64,000 nt of DNA from Tolypothrix tenuis PCC 7101 (GTDB taxonomy: Bacteria > Cyanobacteriota > Cyanobacteriia > Cyanobacteriales > Nostocaceae). A program made the translations under genes and the position numbers. The stretch covers positions 7,085,323-7,149,322 of the forward strand of contig NZ_AP018248.1 in assembly GCF_002368295.1 (NCBI RefSeq), read 5' to 3'. Shown here in pieces: positions 36,362 through 45,976 of the stretch; position 1 is the stretch's first letter; each line of letters begins with the position of its first letter. The notes beneath the pieces are model-generated. The model made no database searches, had not been told where the DNA came from, and saw nothing but the letters and a program-made list of their open reading frames with translations.

Positions 36362-37879
36362 ATGAGACACATCTTCTTCAGCTTTTTGCTACCTATTTCC
36401 TTGGTTTCTGTTCCTGATAGCCTTTCAAACCTTGATTATCGCTCTTTATTATCAGCGAATCAAAACTTGGCAGCAGTCCCGGCAAATGAAAGCTTTTATA
36501 CTGCAGCCAGCCGAATGGTACAGCAACAGATAGATTTGATTGCCCGCATTGAGCAAGCTATGACTACGCCTGATGCTAATCGGATACGATCTGTTCAAGG
36601 GCAGTTAACTGTCTACACCAAGTTTGTAGACGCTTTTCTCAACCGTCAATACAAAAGCCCCAAAACTTTATGTATTTCCAGAGTTGATGTTACGGAGAAC
36701 TTATCTTTTTTAGCCGAGCCATTAACTGAGTCACAAATAAAAATTTACTGCTCTTTGTATGCTTCTAACCAAGAATTATTAAAACTTACCCCAGTATTAG
36801 ATCGGTTATTATCCCGACGTGGGGAATTAGCCTTAGTCAGACCGCTACCTTTGGTTTCAGGAGAACGACAATCAGATTCTGTGCTGGCGATCGCGCCGAT
36901 GCAGCTTCCTAATCTGGACAAGCTAGCGACACCTTTTGCCATCCAAGAACCAAATGTAGTTTCACCTCCACTACCTATTATCGGTAGAACTGCAAAAACT
37001 GCAATAGCAGACTATGTACCACTTGCACAACCTGCGATCGCACCTCCTGCTGAAGCGCTGACAATTTTGGCAGATGCGAAGAAATTTTTAACCGCAGCCC
37101 AGGTGGAATTCCCTCTAAAAAATCAATTTACCAATCCTCAGGAAACTTCTGCGGTACTTGACCACTTTAGTTACGACATCGATCCCCAAGAACCTCAAAT
37201 TTACGCTGCCTTTTTGAAATTGCCTCGGACTGGGATTTTCCGCGTTTTACTTGATTCGGCTTACCAGCGTCCGCTTGATACTATCCAGAACCGCTTGGCA
37301 CCTACTGTCAGTGAACGCTATCCTTTCCCTTTGTTGGGTGATACTCAAGGCGGATTTACTCCCAGTCTAGCACTTCAACTAGTTGGCGATCGCTTTGCCT
37401 TAGGACATCAAGGTGTAGATTACAGCTTTATGGTGGATCTGGGCGATATCCCTCTGACTAAGTTAGATTCTCGGTTGCAAACTGTGACCAAACCGACCAG
37501 AGAATTTTTCCTCAATTACCAACCGCCTAAGCAATTAGATGACTTACAAGTAGAACGGCGACGCTTTTTAACTGGTAAAGACCAGAACTGGAATTTAAAC
37601 CAAGTGATTTTGGCGAGCGCTCAAGCTCAATTAAACCATACTTACTTAGTGCGATCGCTACAATTCCAGCTACCAGATATTATTTTGAACAATAGAAAAC
37701 TTTCACCCCAAGAACGGCAATATTTAGGGCAAGCACCACAACTACATAGCAGTGATATACTTTTAGCCTTTCGTCCTGTTCGTCGTCGTGCTGATGGCAG
37801 TTACACTGTGCTGTGGCGAGTTTTAAATCAGTTTCCCTCACCCCAAATTAATGACTTGGACAAATACAGCAGCAATTGA
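36362..37879 (+). CDS. Exported hypothetical protein, conserved in cyanobacteria
   Basis: From the ATG at 36362 the product has 505 residues and begins with a short signal-like segment (MRHIFFSFLLPISLVSVPDS). The rest is soluble with no transmembrane helix. Segments such as RIEQAMTTPDANRIRSVQGQ and PLLGDTQGGFTPSLALQLVG suggest a folded periplasmic protein, but no known domain is recognised. The open frame extends upstream to 36173, overlapping sasA on the other strand; those 63 codons look non-coding and the later ATG gives the better N-terminus. Confidence 0.7.
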   Translation: MRHIFFSFLLPISLVSVPDSLSNLDYRSLLSANQNLAAVPANESFYTAASRMVQQQIDLIARIEQAMTTPDANRIRSVQGQLTVYTKFVDAFLNRQYKSPKTLCISRVDVTENLSFLAEPLTESQIKIYCSLYASNQELLKLTPVLDRLLSRRGELALVRPLPLVSGERQSDSVLAIAPMQLPNLDKLATPFAIQEPNVVSPPLPIIGRTAKTAIADYVPLAQPAIAPPAEALTILADAKKFLTAAQVEFPLKNQFTNPQETSAVLDHFSYDIDPQEPQIYAAFLKLPRTGIFRVLLDSAYQRPLDTIQNRLAPTVSERYPFPLLGDTQGGFTPSLALQLVGDRFALGHQGVDYSFMVDLGDIPLTKLDSRLQTVTKPTREFFLNYQPPKQLDDLQVERRRFLTGKDQNWNLNQVILASAQAQLNHTYLVRSLQFQLPDIILNNRKLSPQERQYLGQAPQLHSSDILLAFRPVRRRADGSYTVLWRVLNQFPSPQINDLDKYSSN

Positions 37880-38006
37880 TGATAGCTGTTACATTTTGTA
37901 ATCCTAAAGATTGCCTCAGTATTTTTGCTGGTGACATTGATATTAATAGTGACTAAAAATTTAATCAAAGATATAATTTCTGCTTAAATTTTTGGTCATT
38001 AAAATT

Positions 38007-38999
38007 ATGATTAACTTTAGCGTGGCTATATGTACATTTAATGGCGAAAAACGTTTACCAGATGTTTTAGATAAGCTTAAAGATTGTTGTGCATATACCG
38101 CGCAATTAGCTCTAGAAACTGAACCAATAATTTGGGAAATTTTAGTTATTGATAACAATAGCAAAGATAATACAGCTAAAGTAGTTCAAGAATATCAAGC
38201 CAATTGGCCTGATGCTTACCCACTTAAATATTACTTAGAAACCCAACAAGGATTAAGCTATGCACGAGAGCGTGCTATTCAAGAAGCTGAAGGTACATTA
38301 GTTGGGTTTCTCGATGATGATAATTTACCTACTCCTAATTGGGTAGCATCTGCCTATAATTTTGGTAAAAATCACCCTCAAGCTGGAGCTTACGGTGGTC
38401 AAATCAAGGCAGATTATGAAGTAATTCCCCCGAATAATTTTGATAGAATAGCTCGTTTTTTAGCTATTGTAGAAGGTAATAAATCTTTTTGCTATAATAA
38501 CCATCAAAATAATTACACTGTTAGAAAAATGTTACCTCCAGGCGCTGGATTAGTTGTTCGTCAACAAGCCTGGATGGAAAATGTTCCTAAACAACTGTTT
38601 TTTTGTGGACGTTCAGATGATTCCTTTGTTACGTCTGAAGATTTAGAAGCCCTAGTACATATTAGAAAAGCTGGCTGGGAAATTTGGTACACACCAGAAA
38701 TGAAAATATACCATCGTATTCCCAAAGAGCGTCTGGAGAAAGAGTATTTAATTAAATTAATGCGAGGTATTGGTCTAAGTCGTCATCATATTAGAATGTT
38801 AGACTTTCCTGCTTGGTTAAAACCATTTGCTCTGCCAATTTATAGCGCTAATGATTTACGTAAGTTGGTTTTTTACTGGATTAAATATCGAAATTTATTG
38901 CAAACTGATATTGTAGCAGCCTGTGAAATGGAATTATTAATAGGGATTTTAATGAGTCCTTTTTATAGGAAGAAAGATATGAAATTTATCCAAAATTAA
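38007..38999 (+). CDS. GT2-family glycosyltransferase, HpsE-like
   Basis: About 330 residues from the ATG at 38007 (MINFSVAICTFNG). It has the GT-A fold of family 2: NTP-sugar site VAICTFNGEKRLP, EILVIDNNSKDNT, and metal-binding VGFLDDDNLP (the DxD at DDD). The later GRSDDSFVTSEDLEA carries the catalytic-base region. It resembles the HpsE-type glycosyltransferases of hormogonium polysaccharide in Nostoc, so a role in exopolysaccharide or surface glycan is likely; the exact sugar is unknown. The frame extends to a TTG at 37992, adding five residues. A second glycosyltransferase follows 34 bp downstream, so the pair is probably co-transcribed. Confidence 0.82.
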   Translation: MINFSVAICTFNGEKRLPDVLDKLKDCCAYTAQLALETEPIIWEILVIDNNSKDNTAKVVQEYQANWPDAYPLKYYLETQQGLSYARERAIQEAEGTLVGFLDDDNLPTPNWVASAYNFGKNHPQAGAYGGQIKADYEVIPPNNFDRIARFLAIVEGNKSFCYNNHQNNYTVRKMLPPGAGLVVRQQAWMENVPKQLFFCGRSDDSFVTSEDLEALVHIRKAGWEIWYTPEMKIYHRIPKERLEKEYLIKLMRGIGLSRHHIRMLDFPAWLKPFALPIYSANDLRKLVFYWIKYRNLLQTDIVAACEMELLIGILMSPFYRKKDMKFIQN

Positions 39000-39033
39000 T
39001 TATTTTTCTAATAACTATTTGTTTACACAGTTT

Positions 39034-39915
39034 ATGAAAACTCATTCTAAAAAAATCAAGGTGATTAAAACATTAGGCAAGAAAGAAATTAGTCAAAATC
39101 ACCTGGTTAAGCATATTAGTAAAGTCTTAATTATTGCCTATAAAGAATTTACTCAAGATTTAGAAACACTATTAACAACTGAAGGATTTACCTGCGAAGT
39201 TCTTAGACAAGAACGCAAACCAGAATATCAAAATTACTCTCGGAGTTATCTGTGTCTTTTAAACCATCGCACAGCTTGGGAAAGAGCGATGCAAGAGACT
39301 CAACCAACAATGATTATTGAAGCAGACTTTGTACCAGTAGTTAATTTTGGTAAGCTACCTTTACCCTTTAATCCTCACCAAAATAATGTAGGTATTAGCT
39401 GGCTATACACTTGTGCACCACAGATATATTACGTCTCACCTGATGGCTATGCTGAAGGGTTTTCTACTTCAGCAGTTGCATATATTGTAAATTCTGAAAG
39501 TGCGCGGTACTTACTAGAACTGGCTGAGGAAATTCGCACCAATGTAGGAGAAACTAACTATTCTAGTTGGGACTCAACTATTGATAGTTTTCTCCGAGGT
39601 AAAGGTCTGAAAAACTATATTCCTTGGCGGAACTATGGCGAACATGGAGGTTTACCAAATTTAGAGCATTACAAAAATAATCTCAGTAAAACTCATCGCG
39701 CTGATGTCCTCTACGGTAAACTTGCCTTTATGCCCTTGTATGCTGTCAAAGATAGTAAACTCAACTTGTTTAGGGTAAGATTTTGGGCAAGGCTTAAGGG
39801 TATTGCCCGTTTGGGAACTGGACGCTTTCTGCGAGTGAAAGTTATCCAAGGTTCTAACTTTCCTCTGCGGCTACTGCGGTTTGCAATTTTGAGACAGTTA
39901 AGCTGGAATTTTTAA
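39034..39915 (+). CDS. GT25-family glycosyltransferase (LPS-type)
   Basis: The roughly 293-residue protein resembles glycosyltransferase family 25: SYLCLLNHRTAWERAMQETQ followed by PTMIIEADFVPV (acidic E-x-D motif for metal/nucleotide sugar), then STSAVAYIVNSESARYLLEL, typical of LPS galactosyltransferase-like enzymes. It has no signal peptide. The start ATG at 39034 is chosen over a TTG at 39019. It is 34 bp downstream of the GT2 gene and is probably part of the same surface-glycan operon. Confidence 0.78.
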   Translation: MKTHSKKIKVIKTLGKKEISQNHLVKHISKVLIIAYKEFTQDLETLLTTEGFTCEVLRQERKPEYQNYSRSYLCLLNHRTAWERAMQETQPTMIIEADFVPVVNFGKLPLPFNPHQNNVGISWLYTCAPQIYYVSPDGYAEGFSTSAVAYIVNSESARYLLELAEEIRTNVGETNYSSWDSTIDSFLRGKGLKNYIPWRNYGEHGGLPNLEHYKNNLSKTHRADVLYGKLAFMPLYAVKDSKLNLFRVRFWARLKGIARLGTGRFLRVKVIQGSNFPLRLLRFAILRQLSWNF

Positions 39916-40063
39916 CAAAATTAACAGAGAACAGGGAAATCCCTACCTATGCATCAATAAATCAAATCTTAAAAATCTTCTCCGTGAAATTTCATACTCA
40001 AATTTGAACTGGAGTTCACAGTCTGCGCTAGGGTAGGAATTGACACTAGATTTGTGATTTCCT

Positions 40064-41476
40064 GTGCTGCCCTGTAAAAGTCCGGCTATATTTCTGAGTT
40101 TGGCTGTTTTACTCACTTCGTTAACAGCCTGTGCCAACAATCCCACTGCCAAAAACCTTGAGCAATCATTGGCGGCTGATCCTCAGTTGCAAAATAACCC
40201 AGTTGTGTTTGGAGAAGCTAAGGATAGCCAACAGCAAGCACAACAGAACGCATCAAAAGTTAAATTGCCAACTGATTTTCCGCAAGATATTCCGTTATAT
40301 CCTAATGCCAAATTAGAAGCAGTTACACCACCTAGCGCTACAGAAAACAGAACATCTACCCGCTGGCTAAGTTCTGACCCTAGCAATTTTATTGCCAACT
40401 TCTACCGCGAACAATTGCAAGCGAATAATTGGCAAATTTCACAGCAACCCGCAGATGATTTGGGAGGTGTTTTTGAGGCGCAGCGCAATAATGTGCAGGT
40501 GAAAGTTTCTATTCAAGCTCAATCAGTAACTAACCCTACACCAAATCAGCCGCAAACAGCCACTGAATTACTAATTGAGTATCTTCCTGCAGCTACAGCC
40601 ACGGCACAACCTACGGCAACTAATAATCCTAGCGATACTAGCACCACAACTTCTAACGATATTCCCCAACCTGGTAATCCAGAATTTATTGGCCCTGTAC
40701 TATCTGCAAATGTGGCGACACAGCCAGCAAATACATCTAATAGCCAACAGGTGGCGACAGTTACCAGGGAAGCTCAAGAATTTAGCGATTTGAATAAAGT
40801 ACCCCAAGAACTGCGGCAACACATTCAAGATTTAGCAAAATTAGGAGTTTTATCGCCAGAATCTTCAGTTAATAAGAGCAACTCCAATACGACAAGCAAC
40901 CTATTTGCGCCTAGTAAAACCATCACTCGTAGGGAATATGCTCGTTGGTTAGTGGCTGCTAATAATGCCATGTATGCTAACAATCCAGCTAAACAGATTC
41001 GCTTAGTATCGGAAAGCGCTCAACCTGCTTTTAGTGATGTGTCTGCCAAAGACTCTGATTTTCCTGTGATTCAAGGATTAGCAGAAGCCGGATTAATTCC
41101 TAGTTCTTTATCTGGGGATACCACAGCAGTTTTATTCCGTCCTGACGCACCGCTAACAAGGGAGCAGTTGCTACTGTGGAAATTACCTTTAGATACCCGC
41201 CAAGCTTTACCATCAGCGAATTTAGAGGTAGTGAGGCAAACTTGGGGTTTCCAAGATGCAGGGAAAATTGACCCGAAAGCTTTAAGAGCAGTAGTTGCTG
41301 ATTACCAAAATGGCGAACAATCAAATATTCGCCGTGTATTTGGCTATACAACCCTATTCCAGCCGAAAAAGCCTGTAACTCGTGCTGAAGCGGCGGCGGC
41401 TTTGTGGTACTTCGGCATTCAGGGTGAAGGAATATCGGCTGTTGATGCTTTGAAGTTAAAGCGTCCCCAAAATTGA
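40064..41476 (+). CDS. SLH-domain lipoprotein
   Basis: The 470-residue protein has a lipoprotein signal peptide (AIFLSLAVLLTSLTAC, lipobox LTAC near residue 23). A DFPQDIPLYPNAKLEA segment and a Thr/Asn/Pro-rich linker follow, then SLH-type repeats (ITRREYARWLVAANNAMYAN; FSDVSAKDSDFPVIQGLAEA; RPDAPLTREQLLLWKL; KKPVTRAEAAAALWYFG). SLH domains bind peptidoglycan-linked polymer, so the protein probably bridges membrane and cell wall. Start is the GTG at 40064; no ATG lies before the signal. The pairing of a lipid anchor with SLH is known in cyanobacteria. Confidence 0.85.
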   Translation: MLPCKSPAIFLSLAVLLTSLTACANNPTAKNLEQSLAADPQLQNNPVVFGEAKDSQQQAQQNASKVKLPTDFPQDIPLYPNAKLEAVTPPSATENRTSTRWLSSDPSNFIANFYREQLQANNWQISQQPADDLGGVFEAQRNNVQVKVSIQAQSVTNPTPNQPQTATELLIEYLPAATATAQPTATNNPSDTSTTTSNDIPQPGNPEFIGPVLSANVATQPANTSNSQQVATVTREAQEFSDLNKVPQELRQHIQDLAKLGVLSPESSVNKSNSNTTSNLFAPSKTITRREYARWLVAANNAMYANNPAKQIRLVSESAQPAFSDVSAKDSDFPVIQGLAEAGLIPSSLSGDTTAVLFRPDAPLTREQLLLWKLPLDTRQALPSANLEVVRQTWGFQDAGKIDPKALRAVVADYQNGEQSNIRRVFGYTTLFQPKKPVTRAEAAAALWYFGIQGEGISAVDALKLKRPQN

Positions 41477-41820
41477 TACTTGATTGCCGATTCATGTCTT
41501 ACTTAAGTAAGATGGCTCACTTTACCATGCGGGCTACAAACTGTACTGATATTTGGCATGAAAGTCTAAAAATTTTTTGTAAAAAAAATGTAGTCCGTAT
41601 ATAAAAATTCAGTGAATTTAGGCACTTACAGCATTTTTAGCTTATATTTTGGAAGTAATAAAAATTTTAGATTGTCTCATTAAAAACACGTAAATGAGTT
41701 TGAAGATTTGAAGTCAAAGCTGGATTTTTGCCAGACTTCAAACCTATGCCAGTAAATCTATTGAGAAACTTGGCATTTTTTAATTAAGAAGTACCAAATT
41801 ATAACCAGAGTTGCACGATC
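41477..41820. other. Intergenic region with one hairpin
   Basis: The only structure is TTTGAAGT (41707-41714) / ACTTCAAA (41735-41742), enclosing CTGG/CCAG. It lies about 80 bp before the SGNH hydrolase start, so it may be in that gene's leader. No gene or tandem repeat is seen. Confidence 0.55.
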
Positions 41821-42963
41821 ATGAAAAAACGCTTTGTCGCAGCAGGCTTTATTATTTTCTCTTTTATGTTGCCGTTGAGAGCAACTGCTGCACAATTTAG
41901 TGGGATTTACGTATTTGGGGACAGTCTTTCAGATGCAGGTAATGTCTACAACTCGACTATAGACCCCAATACAGGAGTAGGATTTCCGCCACCGCCTTAC
42001 GTTGACGGAAACTTTTCCAATGGGCCTATCTGGATAGATCAGCTGGCTAAGAAGCTGCAACTAGATAGTTCTCCGACTCTTGTTACTGATGTTGCCAAGG
42101 GTGTTGCGCCGAAAAACGGCATTAACTATGCTTTTGGTGGAGCTACTTCTATAGATAAAAATACTATCTCGCCTTTCCTACCTGGCTTTCAACAGCAGAT
42201 TGCAGCATTTACAACACCACTTTTGCAAACTAAAAATGCTGACTCAAACGCACTTTATGTATTGTGGACTGGTGCGAATGATTATTTACCGACGAATGCT
42301 GATCCCAATTATTTCAAACCTTTTACCGATCCAACAACAACAATTAACAGTTTAAAATTAGCGATCGCATCTCTAGCTGATGTTGGTGCTAAAAATATTC
42401 TGGTAGTTAACTTACCAGATTTAGGACAGCTACCTCGCGCTCAAAATTTAGATCCAACTTTCCCTGTTGCTAATGGTACTTCCCAATCCCTGACAGATTT
42501 GACTAAAGAGCATAACTCTGATTTATCAGATGCGATCGCTGATTTAAACAAAGTCCTCAATCCTGATGTCAAACTCATCAGTCTGGATGCTAATTCTGTA
42601 TTTACAGATATTATGAACGATACAAAAAATATGCAGGGTGTCAAATATGGTTTCAAAGAAGTAGCTAAACCTTGCTTAGTTGATCCATCCTGTGCAGCTG
42701 ACCCAAGCATCCAAAATCAATATTTCTTTTGGGATGGGCTTCATCCCACAACTGCTGCTCATAAAGTCTTAGGAGATTACGCCTTTCAGCAAATTGAAAA
42801 ATCCATGCAGCCAGTCCCCGAACCCTCTACAGCATTGGGGACTGTGGCTATTGGTGCTTTTGGTGCAGCAGCCTTGCTCAAGCGCAAACGCAAACAATCT
42901 CTGCTTAAGACAGTAAGTCTGGTTCCTGCTGGACAATCAACTCATACAAAGGTTGAAAACTAA
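41821..42963 (+). CDS. SGNH/GDSL hydrolase with PEP-CTERM sorting signal
   Basis: The 380-residue protein has a signal peptide (MKKRFVAAGFIIFSFMLPLR), the GDSL block FGDSLSDAGN with nucleophile Ser, WTGANDY (block III), and DGLHPTTAAH with the catalytic Asp-x-x-His. Near residue 335 it has VPEPSTALGTVAIGAFGAAA followed by LLKRKRKQ, a PEP-CTERM anchor. SGNH enzymes hydrolyse esters, lipids or glycans; here the enzyme is exported and sorted. Oddity: PEP-CTERM proteins end within a few residues of the basic cluster, but here 21 more follow, and the last 59 bp overlap the convergent aldolase gene, suggesting a lost stop codon. Confidence 0.88.
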   Translation: MKKRFVAAGFIIFSFMLPLRATAAQFSGIYVFGDSLSDAGNVYNSTIDPNTGVGFPPPPYVDGNFSNGPIWIDQLAKKLQLDSSPTLVTDVAKGVAPKNGINYAFGGATSIDKNTISPFLPGFQQQIAAFTTPLLQTKNADSNALYVLWTGANDYLPTNADPNYFKPFTDPTTTINSLKLAIASLADVGAKNILVVNLPDLGQLPRAQNLDPTFPVANGTSQSLTDLTKEHNSDLSDAIADLNKVLNPDVKLISLDANSVFTDIMNDTKNMQGVKYGFKEVAKPCLVDPSCAADPSIQNQYFFWDGLHPTTAAHKVLGDYAFQQIEKSMQPVPEPSTALGTVAIGAFGAAALLKRKRKQSLLKTVSLVPAGQSTHTKVEN

Positions 42964-43681
42964 ACCAGCCTAAATCATGCCCGCCTACTTGCTGATGTGC
43001 CAAGGTAGCTGACTCTGGTCTAATCAGATGAGGTTTACCAGCAGCCTCAGCGAGTAACTGGGCTTGACAAGAACGCTCCATTGTGATGAACCACCAAGCA
43101 GTTTCATCAACTGAATGACCAACTGTTAATAAGCCATGATTCTTCAGAATTATGGCTTTATTTTGGCCTAAAGTTTCGGCTATTCGCTTACCTTCGGCAA
43201 CTTCGAGAACTACCCCTGTATAGTCATCAAATAGACTATGGTCTTGGTAGAAAGCACAAGCATCTTGGGTTAAGGGGTCAAGCAGACGACCAAGGCTAGA
43301 CCAACTTTTACCATAGACCGAATGGGCGTGAGCTGCGGCTACTACATCAGGACGCGCTGCATGGATTTGGGAATGAATCGCAAAAGCTGCGCCATTGATG
43401 GGGCGATCGCCTTCGACAATTTCGCCTTTCTGGTTTACTAAAATCAGGTCGCTCACGCGCATTAAACCGAAGTGTTTTCCTAAGGGATTAACCCAAAATT
43501 GCTCGGGATTTTCTGGATCGCGGACAGTGATATGACCTGCAATACCTTCATCAAATCCAAAGCGGGCGAAGAGGCGGAATGCTGCTGCTAGGCGTTGCTT
43601 GCGATGCAGACGTTCTTCTTTTACAGAAGCAAAGGTAGGCTGCTGAAAAAAGTTTGGCTTGGCCCTGGATATTGCTTGCAT
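42905..43681 (-). CDS. Class II aldolase/adducin-family protein
   Basis: The 258-residue protein matches the class II aldolase/adducin fold: GHITVRDPENPEQFWVNPLG, zinc-binding AAHAHSVYGKSW (His pair), and LKNHGLLTVG with the third His. The family includes fuculose-phosphate and ribulose-phosphate aldolases/epimerases, but many cyanobacterial members are of unknown substrate. Its 3' end overlaps the convergent SGNH hydrolase by 59 bp. It is transcribed alone. Confidence 0.88.
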   Translation of the reverse strand: MQAISRAKPNFFQQPTFASVKEERLHRKQRLAAAFRLFARFGFDEGIAGHITVRDPENPEQFWVNPLGKHFGLMRVSDLILVNQKGEIVEGDRPINGAAFAIHSQIHAARPDVVAAAHAHSVYGKSWSSLGRLLDPLTQDACAFYQDHSLFDDYTGVVLEVAEGKRIAETLGQNKAIILKNHGLLTVGHSVDETAWWFITMERSCQAQLLAEAAGKPHLIRPESATLAHQQVGGHDLGWFSFQPLYELIVQQEPDLLS

Positions 43682-43751
43682 TTTGACCTTTGAATATGTG
43701 ATTGTCCGTAAAAATCTTTATACTTAATTGTTAGCTTAAAATCATAGCTCT

Positions 43752-44795
43752 ATGTGGGATTACGAGCATTTATTCAGAATAATTGCAGAATTGGTGATGC
43801 ATCATTCTCCCAGTGGTGTAGAAACCGAAATTAACCAATTTTTACTGCAAGAATTTGCCAAACTGGGTGTAGAAGTATGGAGCGATCGCGCTGATAATAT
43901 CATTGCCAAAATTCCTGGTAAAAATCCTGACAGAGCAATTGCGATTACTGCTCATAAAGACGAAATTGGTGCGATTGTCAAAAATATTGGCGATGAAGGA
44001 CGCGTAGAAGTCCGCAAACTTGGTGGTTCTTACCCGTGGATTTACGGTGAAGGTGTTGTAGATTTATTGGGCGATGCCGATACTATTAGCGGTATTCTCA
44101 GCTTTGGTTCTCGTCATGTTTCTCATGAGTCGCCTCAAAAAGTCCAGCAGGAAGATACTAGCATCAAGTGGGAAAATGCTTGGATTGAAACCAAATGTAC
44201 CACTGCTGAGTTAGAAGCAGCTGGCATTCGTCCCGGAACGCGAATGGTAGTTGGTAAACATCGCAAGCGCCCCATTAGATTAAAGGATCACATCGCCAGT
44301 TACACTCTGGATAATAAAGCTTCTGTAGCAATTCTGCTAGCACTAGCGCAACAACTCAAACAACCAGCAGTCGATGTTTATTTAGTCGCCTCAGCCAAAG
44401 AAGAAGTAGGCGCGATCGGGGCGCTATTTTTCACCCAAAATCAGGTATTGGATGCTTTGATTGCTTTGGAAATTTGCCCTTTATCTAGCGAATATCCGAT
44501 TGAGGATGGTAAAAGCCCAGTGATTCTCTCTCAGGATGCCTATGGCATATATGATGAGGCTTTAAATGGGCAACTATGCAATTGTGCCAAGCAGATAGAG
44601 ATTCCAGTGCAACTCACTATTTTGAGTCAGTTTGGTAGCGATGCTTCAATTGCCATGAAATTTGGTCATGTAGGGCGTGCGGCTTGCTTGGCATTTCCTA
44701 CCCAAAACACTCATGGCTATGAAATTGCTCATTTAGGCGCGATCGCTAACTGCATATCTTTACTGCAAAACTTTTGTGAAAATTATCCTGCTTGA
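43752..44795 (+). CDS. M42-family metallopeptidase (glutamyl/deblocking aminopeptidase-like)
   Basis: The 347-residue protein has the M42 metal sites: ITAHKDEIGAIV (His and Asp), YTLDNKASVAILLALA (bridging Asp), SAKEEVGAIGA (catalytic Glu-Glu), and NTHGYEIAHL (final His). M42 enzymes are cobalt/zinc tetrahedral aminopeptidases, sometimes annotated as endoglucanase. It is cytoplasmic and divergent from the aldolase gene with 70 bp between starts. Confidence 0.9.
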   Translation: MWDYEHLFRIIAELVMHHSPSGVETEINQFLLQEFAKLGVEVWSDRADNIIAKIPGKNPDRAIAITAHKDEIGAIVKNIGDEGRVEVRKLGGSYPWIYGEGVVDLLGDADTISGILSFGSRHVSHESPQKVQQEDTSIKWENAWIETKCTTAELEAAGIRPGTRMVVGKHRKRPIRLKDHIASYTLDNKASVAILLALAQQLKQPAVDVYLVASAKEEVGAIGALFFTQNQVLDALIALEICPLSSEYPIEDGKSPVILSQDAYGIYDEALNGQLCNCAKQIEIPVQLTILSQFGSDASIAMKFGHVGRAACLAFPTQNTHGYEIAHLGAIANCISLLQNFCENYPA

Positions 44796-45183
44796 CTATA
44801 TGGGCGTGAGTGAGTGCGATCGCATAAATTCCACCAATTATGCAATACTCCAAAAGCAACAATTTTTTCGTTTAAAGCAAATACCTGATTTTTTATGATT
44901 TTTTACCCTAGGAAGACAGGATAGTTGGACGGTATAAATTTATAGTGAGTACGTCAGTTTCCAGTAGGGTTAACGCATTTTCTTGCCAAACTTGTTTCCA
45001 TAAAGGATTAGGTTTACTCAATGTCAAAATTGGGTGGAATTATAATCCTTATGTATACAACCTCTAGAGTTGAGATTCGTTAGCCCTGCTGTTTTTGTTT
45101 TATTAAAAAAAATATTTTTTTCATTACTTAGCTCGATTTTTATTGTCAATTTAATTAAAAATTAATAAATAGGATAAAACATA
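44796..45183. other. Intergenic region, nothing recognised
   Basis: A 390-bp spacer with an A/T-rich 3' half. It presumably holds the promoter of the following small gene. No repeat array, RNA or conserved box was seen. Confidence 0.4.
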
Positions 45184-45411
45184 TTGGTTAACAAAAATGA
45201 TTTTCTTTATGCTCGTAGTCGCTACTATGGGCAGACTAAGCCTGAAAATCTAGCTTTTAATGCTAATTTGCAAGAATTTAGCCAGCGCATTAACTATATC
45301 TCTAATTTAGTCAAAAGTGGAAAAATACCTCCCCATGAAGCTTACCAACATATAAAGGCTCTTTGGAAGATACTAAAGCGTAGTAAAAAACAATTGAACA
45401 TAGGCAAATAG
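45184..45411 (+). CDS. Small conserved cyanobacterial protein (DUF7219-like)
   Basis: The 75-residue basic protein, MVNKNDFLYARSRYYGQTKP then ENLAFNANLQEFSQRINYIS, resembles a family of short cyanobacterial proteins with the FLYxRSxYYG motif. It is soluble and helical, without signal peptide. Start is the TTG at 45184, with AGGAT eight bases upstream; no in-frame ATG is available near the N-terminus. Function is unknown. Confidence 0.65.
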   Translation: MVNKNDFLYARSRYYGQTKPENLAFNANLQEFSQRINYISNLVKSGKIPPHEAYQHIKALWKILKRSKKQLNIGK

Positions 45412-45598
45412 ATTCCAGGGACAGAGAGGTTTTCTGAAGACTTATAGCTGGAATTTGAGAGTTTATGAAACATAAATTTAGATTTTATTGATGTTTATAC
45501 TTCTATAGGGTAAACATCAAGTCTCACACAAAAATTTAAGCAAAGTTTTTACCCTAATTGGCTACAAGGTTCATTTATGTCACACTTTACTTAATCAA

Positions 45599-45670
45599 AG
45601 CCGATGACGGGATTTGAACCCGTGGCCTGCTGATTACGAATCAGCTGCTCTACCACTGAGCCACATCGGC
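45599..45670 (-). tRNA. tRNA-Thr (anticodon CGU)
   Basis: Read on the minus strand it gives a full cloverleaf: acceptor GCCGATG/CATCGGC, D arm GCTC-AGTGGTA-GAGC, anticodon stem GCTGA/TCAGC with loop TTCGTAA (anticodon CGT, reading ACG codons), T arm ACGGG-TTCAAAT-CCCGT, and a T discriminator. All stems pair perfectly. CCA is not encoded, as is common in cyanobacteria. Confidence 0.96.
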
Positions 45671-45706
45671 GTACACAATCCAAGATTATAGCATATTTTT
45701 GACTCA

Positions 45707-45976
45707 ATGGTAGAACCAAATCCTAAAAGTCGCCTTAACCCCGAACAATACGCCCGTCTCAAAGCTGAAATGGCAGCGCCTTACCGAGGCTTGCGAAAAT
45801 TTATCTATGTCGCTTGTGGCGCTTCTGGGATGATTGGCGTTTTCGTATTTTTTTTTAGACTGCTTGCTGGGCGGGATGTCGATAGCAGTTTGCCTAGCCT
45901 ATTACTGCAAATAGGAATTGTTGCGCTAATGGTATTTCTCTGGCGTTGGGAACAGCAAAAGCAAAAACGCTCTTAA
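45707..45976 (+). CDS. DUF3493 small membrane protein
   Basis: The 89-residue protein has a hydrophilic N-terminus (RLNPEQYARLKAEMAAPYRG) and two membrane helices (about 30-52 and 65-82). This is the DUF3493 pattern, also found in plant LPA3-type photosystem II assembly proteins. A thylakoid function is inferred only from that family. ATG at 45707, transcribed away from the tRNA. Confidence 0.85.
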   Translation: MVEPNPKSRLNPEQYARLKAEMAAPYRGLRKFIYVACGASGMIGVFVFFFRLLAGRDVDSSLPSLLLQIGIVALMVFLWRWEQQKQKRS

